From positions 62,001-126,000 of the forward strand of contig JAGXQZ010000049.1 in assembly GCA_018336015.1 (NCBI GenBank): a stretch of DNA of 64,000 bases, written 5' to 3'. A program made the translations under genes and the position numbers. This stretch comes from Algoriphagus sp. (GTDB taxonomy: Bacteria; Bacteroidota; Bacteroidia; Cytophagales; Cyclobacteriaceae). Shown piece after piece: positions 59,942 through 64,000 of the stretch (position 1 is its first letter; every line of letters starts with the position of its first letter). The notes under the pieces were generated by a model. That model saw nothing but the letters and a program-made list of their open reading frames with translations. It had not been told where the DNA came from and ran no database searches.

Positions 59942-61287
59942 TTTTTCTGCATTCTCGAAAAGTAATCTTTGGTAGCTGCCCGAACTTTAGGAGCTAAATA
60001 AAGCGCTGCAATCATGTTTGGAAATGCCATGACCGCATACATTCCATCCACCAAGCTCACGACCACATCCAATGAAGCCACAGCACCTACTACAATCGTG
60101 ATCAAATAGAAATAATTGTAATAATCTGCCTTATCAGCCCCAAAAAGATAATTGGCACACTTATGACCATAATAGGAATAAGTAAACATAGTGGAAAGAG
60201 CAAAAACCAAAACCGATACCATCAATAAATACTTACCCACCACAGGAATTCCCATTTCGAAAGCTGCTAATGTCAACTTAACTCCATCATTTTCTGTCGT
60301 TTGCCATACGCCTGTCAGTAATATCGCCAAAGCAGTCAACGTACATACGATCACCGTATCAATGAAAGGACCTAACATGGCAATCAATCCTTCACGAATT
60401 GGCTCCTTATTTTTGGATTGACCGTGTACCATCGGTGCTGTGCCGATACCGGCTTCATTGGAAAATGCCGCTCTTCTGGCTCCCACTATAATTACTGATC
60501 CTACAGCACCACCCATGACTGCATTTCCGGTAAAGGCATCCACAAGGATAAGTTTGAACATCTCAGGAATTCCTTCATAATACTTAAATACAATCAGCAA
60601 AACTGTAAAAAAGTAAATCCCCACCATAAATGGGACCATCTTCGAAGCTACAGCTGCTATTCGTTGAATCCCTCCCAGAATCACCACAGCTGTCAAAGAC
60701 ATCATAATTATTCCGATAATCCACCTGTTTCTTACAGTTTCGTCCATGGTATCAGGTTCGATTAATACCGCTTGGATTACTGCAGTTAATTGATTGGCCT
60801 GAAAAATTGCCAAAAGCCCAATCACACCCGCAATACAAAATACATAGGAAAGGAATTTCCATTTCTTCCCCATTCCATGGTCAATTACATACATTGGACC
60901 TCCCTGAATCACTCCGGCAGAGTCTGTTCCTCTATACATTATAGCCAAACTACAGGTGTAAAATTTGGTAGCCATTCCCACAAAAGCAGCAATCCACATC
61001 CAAAAAATAGCCCCAGGACCACCCATATTCAATGCAATAGCTACCCCTGAGATATTTCCAAGCCCCACCGTAGATGCAATTGCAGAATACAAGGCTTGAC
61101 GGGAGGTGATTTGACCAGGAGCCAAATCGTCATCGTATTTACCACGGAGAAGTCCTATGGCATGGCCCATTTTAGTAAACGGAATAAATCCAGAGTGAAT
61201 GAAAAAAAAGGTGCCACCTCCAAGAAGAAGTACTAAAATCGGAGGTCCCCAAATCCAGTTACTAAAGGCAATAATTAATTCTCCCAT
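59938..61287 (-). CDS. Alanine/glycine:cation symporter (AGCS family)
   Basis: A 449-residue sodium-coupled amino-acid symporter of the AGCS/AlsT family with about 11 helices. Conserved segments are GGPGAIFWMWIAAFVGMATKFYTCSLA, TVGLGNISGVAIA and the AGCS signature-like AAFSNEAGIGTAPMVHG. It imports alanine, glycine or serine with a cation. A 4-bp overlap couples it to glycerate kinase downstream. Confidence 0.93.
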   Translation of the reverse strand: MGELIIAFSNWIWGPPILVLLLGGGTFFFIHSGFIPFTKMGHAIGLLRGKYDDDLAPGQITSRQALYSAIASTVGLGNISGVAIALNMGGPGAIFWMWIAAFVGMATKFYTCSLAIMYRGTDSAGVIQGGPMYVIDHGMGKKWKFLSYVFCIAGVIGLLAIFQANQLTAVIQAVLIEPDTMDETVRNRWIIGIIMMSLTAVVILGGIQRIAAVASKMVPFMVGIYFFTVLLIVFKYYEGIPEMFKLILVDAFTGNAVMGGAVGSVIIVGARRAAFSNEAGIGTAPMVHGQSKNKEPIREGLIAMLGPFIDTVIVCTLTALAILLTGVWQTTENDGVKLTLAAFEMGIPVVGKYLLMVSVLVFALSTMFTYSYYGHKCANYLFGADKADYYNYFYLITIVVGAVASLDVVVSLVDGMYAVMAFPNMIAALYLAPKVRAATKDYFSRMQKK

Positions 61288-61416
61288 GAGACTTGATTGA
61301 TTGTAGTGCTTTTATAATTGAATTCGATAATAGGCCCATTTTCTCCTAAAACCAAGAATTCAATTAACTGAATAAGATTATGAAGAAAAGAATGTTGCCT
61401 GATAATCATAAAAAAT

Positions 61417-61452
61417 GAAAAACCCGATAGGTTTCAGCTATCGGGTTTTTAT
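61417..61452. terminator. Terminator before the hexosaminidase gene
   Basis: AAAACCCGATAG and CTATCGGGTTTT form a 12-bp perfect stem with a 7-nt loop, A- and T-runs on both sides. It terminates the minus-strand GH20 transcript arriving from 61455. Confidence 0.9.
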
Positions 61453-61454
61453 AC

Positions 61455-63047
61455 TTACCACTTGATTTTGGGAGACTTATAAAATTCTACTCCTTGAGCA
61501 TCCCAACGTTTTCCCTGAACAGGAATTCGCTTCGAAAATCCCTCCCAACTTCGTTTTTCCTGCGAAGTCCATGAAATTTCTGCTGAGGCGGCTAACCTTG
61601 GAAAAGCCAAATAGCTGATATCCCCTCTGTTGGTCACTGTTTCGGTCCAGAGTGGAGCTTCAATTCCCAAAATATTTTCCTTGGCAATCCCTTGAGCATA
61701 CTCAGATGGCTCCCATAGGTAGGCGGAATCTAACTCTACATAAGCAGCCCAATGAAGACCAATTCGTGTGGTGCTATCATATTGCATGTCCAAGTAGATC
61801 TTTTTGGCTGGGGACATCAGCACTTTGTTGCCTTGATCTTTTGCCAACTTGGCGTTTTCTTCTTTTGCCCAAAACTGCGCAACATTACCTGGAAGCAGCT
61901 TTGCAGTCGCCACTTCATCCCAACCAATGCTGGTCTTTCCATATTTGGATACGATATCCTGCACACGCTCCACAAAATAGATATAGTCCTCTTTTTCAGT
62001 CACATGAGATTCATCACCACCGATGTGGAAATAAGGACCTGGTGTGATTTCTGAAATTTCTCTCACCACACTGTCCACAAAAGCATAAGTAAGTTCCAAC
62101 TTGGGTGCAAAGGTACTCCAGCCTACCTCTATACCGGTGTAAAGCTCGGAGGCTTGTGGATTTTTAAGCGGCATGGTGTAGTCAAGAGGAGCTTTATTGA
62201 CAGAGTCCAGTTTTCCATTTGGAAGATTTACCCCGGGATTCAATTCAGCATAAGAAGCCAGCGCAGCATTAGTATGACCAGGCATGTCCACTTCGGGAAC
62301 TATCGTAATAAATCTTTCAGCTGCATAGGCGACAATTTCTTTGTACTCCTCTTGGGTGTAGAAACCACCATCCCCACCTCCTACTTCCGTACTTCCGCCG
62401 ATTTCCGTCAGTTTAGGCCAAGATTTAATTTCAATTCTCCAGCCTTGATCATCGGTTAAGTGCAAATGCAGGTAGTTTAATTTTAGCTGAGCCATTTGAT
62501 CGATGTAGAATTTTACATCTTCGACTGAAATAAAATGTCTGGCTACATCCAGCATCGATCCTCTGTATGCGTACGCCGGAGCATCTTTGATGTTACCTTG
62601 TGGAATTGACCAATCCACCTGCTGAACTGATGCTTGATTAATCTCTACTGGCAACAGCTGAAGGAGAGTTTGAATCCCGTAGAAAAGGCCTGCTTCTCCA
62701 GAGGAAGAAATTTTTATTCCGTCTTCACTTACCTGAAGTTCATAGGATTCCGAAGCATCAGATCCGGTTAATTCTAAGGTGATATCTCCACCATCAAAAG
62801 AAACCGGCAATTCAAATCCTGTAGAAGGTCTAAGCTTACCAGCCAAGAATTCACCTAACTGGGTCAATTTTTCACTTGAGCCAATGAGTTTGATTCCGGA
62901 TGAAGTGCTCAAATCATAGGTTCCGGAACCATCAGTGATTTCCTGTGGAAGCGGTACCAATCCTGATTCGGTCAATTTGGGAGATTTTTGGCAAGAAGCT
63001 AATGCCAACAAACTTCCGATTAGCAGAGTCCAAAGTGTTTTTTTCAT
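61455..63047 (-). CDS. Beta-N-acetylhexosaminidase (GH20) lipoprotein
   Basis: GH20 enzyme removing terminal N-acetylhexosamines from chitin-derived or glycan substrates. From the ATG at 63047 a lipoprotein signal with LASC (Cys19). A GH20b N-terminal domain (about 25-140) precedes the TIM barrel; catalytic pair Asp345-Glu346 in HIGGDESHV, with LHLTDDQGWRIE and VPEVDMPGHTNA as further landmarks. The C-terminal AEISWTSQEKRSWEGF is typical. The longer frame to 63065 would add six residues only. It could be periplasmic or surface-exposed. Confidence 0.94.
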   Translation of the reverse strand: MKKTLWTLLIGSLLALASCQKSPKLTESGLVPLPQEITDGSGTYDLSTSSGIKLIGSSEKLTQLGEFLAGKLRPSTGFELPVSFDGGDITLELTGSDASESYELQVSEDGIKISSSGEAGLFYGIQTLLQLLPVEINQASVQQVDWSIPQGNIKDAPAYAYRGSMLDVARHFISVEDVKFYIDQMAQLKLNYLHLHLTDDQGWRIEIKSWPKLTEIGGSTEVGGGDGGFYTQEEYKEIVAYAAERFITIVPEVDMPGHTNAALASYAELNPGVNLPNGKLDSVNKAPLDYTMPLKNPQASELYTGIEVGWSTFAPKLELTYAFVDSVVREISEITPGPYFHIGGDESHVTEKEDYIYFVERVQDIVSKYGKTSIGWDEVATAKLLPGNVAQFWAKEENAKLAKDQGNKVLMSPAKKIYLDMQYDSTTRIGLHWAAYVELDSAYLWEPSEYAQGIAKENILGIEAPLWTETVTNRGDISYLAFPRLAASAEISWTSQEKRSWEGFSKRIPVQGKRWDAQGVEFYKSPKIKW

Positions 63048-63275
63048 GGGTGCGATTTTGACCAAACTTAATCTAAAATTTTATAAAAGTCTTTGCCGCC
63101 AGTAAATTTTAAAAACCTGATCAATCCAACATATTTCTGAAAAAAAAGTATGAAGGAGCTTATCCCCATTCAAAGGAAATGATGAGGTTTAATTCTAAAA
63201 CCCATTCTTTTTTCAAAAAAATTGCCATTACTTACTGATTCAAATATTGTACTACATCTCATAGATCAATAACCC

Positions 63276-64000
63276 ATGGAGAACAACAAACCAAATGAGA
63301 AAGAAAACTCAAGAAGAAGTTTTTTGAAAGGCTCAGCCTTGGCAGTAGCTGGATTTTATATTGTGCCTAGACATGTATTGGGAGGACCGGGATTCATTGC
63401 TCCTAGCGACAAATTAAGAGTAGCTTCAATTGGTGTTGGAGGCATGGGATATGGTGACGTAAGTGGAGTATTCAGAAGCGGAAAAGCAGACATTGTAGCC
63501 CTCTGTGATGTTGATGACACACGTGCTGCCAAAGCAAGACAAGACCATGCAAAAGCAGCTTACTACAAGGACTATAGAGTCATGCTCGAAAAAGAGGGCA
63601 AAAATATAGATGCAGTGACTGTATCTACACCAGATCACATGCATGCCGTGCAAGCCATGATGGCCATGAAAATGGGGAAGCATGTCTATGTACAAAAACC
63701 GATGTCACATGATATTTACGAAGCACGTGTTCTAACTGAAGCAGCGGAAAAGTATAAAGTAGTCACCCAAATGGGAAATCAGGGTTCATCAGGTGATGGA
63801 GTCCGACAAATGGTTGAATGGTATAATGCAGGATTGATTGGTGAAGCAACCAAAGTCTGGTCTTGGACCAACAGACCTGTTTGGCCTCAAGGAATCCAAT
63901 GGCCTAGCACTCCAGCCACACCTCCGGCAGATTTGGATTGGGATCTTTGGTTGGGTACTGCCCCTTACAAAGACTTTGTTGGCAACCTGGTTCCATTTAA
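63276..64000 (+). CDS. Gfo/Idh/MocA family oxidoreductase, Tat-exported (3' truncated)
   Basis: Only the first 241 codons lie in the window. The N-terminus SRRSFLKGSALAVAGFYIVP is a twin-arginine signal. The NAD-binding Rossmann motif follows as VASIGVGGMGYGD, then DIVALCDVDD, VTVSTPDHMHAVQAMMAMKMGKHVYVQKP (the EKP-like lysine motif, here QKP) and VTQMGNQG. These oxidise or isomerise sugars or inositols using NAD. Substrate unknown. It begins 229 bp from, and is divergent to, the hexosaminidase gene, so a joint role in amino-sugar use is possible. Confidence 0.92.
   Translation, partial: MENNKPNEKENSRRSFLKGSALAVAGFYIVPRHVLGGPGFIAPSDKLRVASIGVGGMGYGDVSGVFRSGKADIVALCDVDDTRAAKARQDHAKAAYYKDYRVMLEKEGKNIDAVTVSTPDHMHAVQAMMAMKMGKHVYVQKPMSHDIYEARVLTEAAEKYKVVTQMGNQGSSGDGVRQMVEWYNAGLIGEATKVWSWTNRPVWPQGIQWPSTPATPPADLDWDLWLGTAPYKDFVGNLVPF

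Noticed and set aside
1-64000. rRNA and tRNA genes
   Set aside because: No rRNA-like tracts or cloverleaf with TTCGANNC-type T-loop in a suitable context was recognised when scanning both strands by eye; a tRNA-finding program would be needed to exclude them fully.

Overview
The window reads as the chromosome of a member of Bacteroidota, most likely order Cytophagales and close to Algoriphagus/Cyclobacteriaceae. This is inferred from protein content: a GIN-domain lipoprotein, DUF4136, DUF4301, DUF5777 and DUF6526 proteins, a LytS/LytT pair, S9 peptidase plus gamma-glutamyltransferase, PxpABC, a bTHX ribosomal peptide, many short lipoprotein signals, and promoter-like TTG/TATTTTG elements. No rRNA, tRNA or CRISPR array was seen.

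Layout. 1-20.5 kb holds a deoxynucleoside kinase, a small conserved operon with a DUF2452 protein, an Hpt protein, a secreted S9 peptidase overlapping a gamma-glutamyltransferase, a TraB/LytS/LytT cluster, a Tat-exported TIM-barrel protein, a TauE permease, an aminotransferase, and the 5-oxoprolinase genes pxpA-pxpB-pxpC. The peptidase, the transferase and the oxoprolinase could together process peptides, glutathione and pyroglutamate. 20.6-28.8 kb holds a GT-C membrane protein, a Rieske/YceI/DUF5777 operon, a repeat-rich gap and smc.

28.8-35 kb is an accessory island directly behind smc. It holds two extra 135-bp copies of the smc 3' end, a REP-associated Y1 transposase between two palindrome-rich arms, an intact KilA-N gene, an ORF6N/PLD-like gene, two KilA-N gene tails, a minus-strand set (HNH nuclease, methyltransferase-HIT fusion, zinc ribbon), and a 21-bp tandem array. 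The extra smc tails differ from the resident tail almost only at synonymous positions. This suggests that cassettes carrying their own functional smc tail inserted repeatedly at the end of smc.

35-64 kb is mainly core or metabolic: amidase, CIA30, ceramidase-like protein, hydrolase, Crp regulator, GIN lipoprotein, histidine kinase, a bile-acid-symporter gene broken by one stop codon, PlsC, HPPD, a GH2 enzyme, phosphosugar mutase, M14-like deacylase, MurB, dCMP deaminase, small membrane and acidic proteins, glycerate kinase, AGCS symporter, GH20 hexosaminidase, and a truncated Gfo/Idh/MocA oxidoreductase.

Four intergenic regions hold degenerate arrays with a strict 7-bp period. The 7-mer differs at each site, and three of the sites are arranged as inverted pairs. 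Together with the smc-tail island these are the least explained parts of the window.
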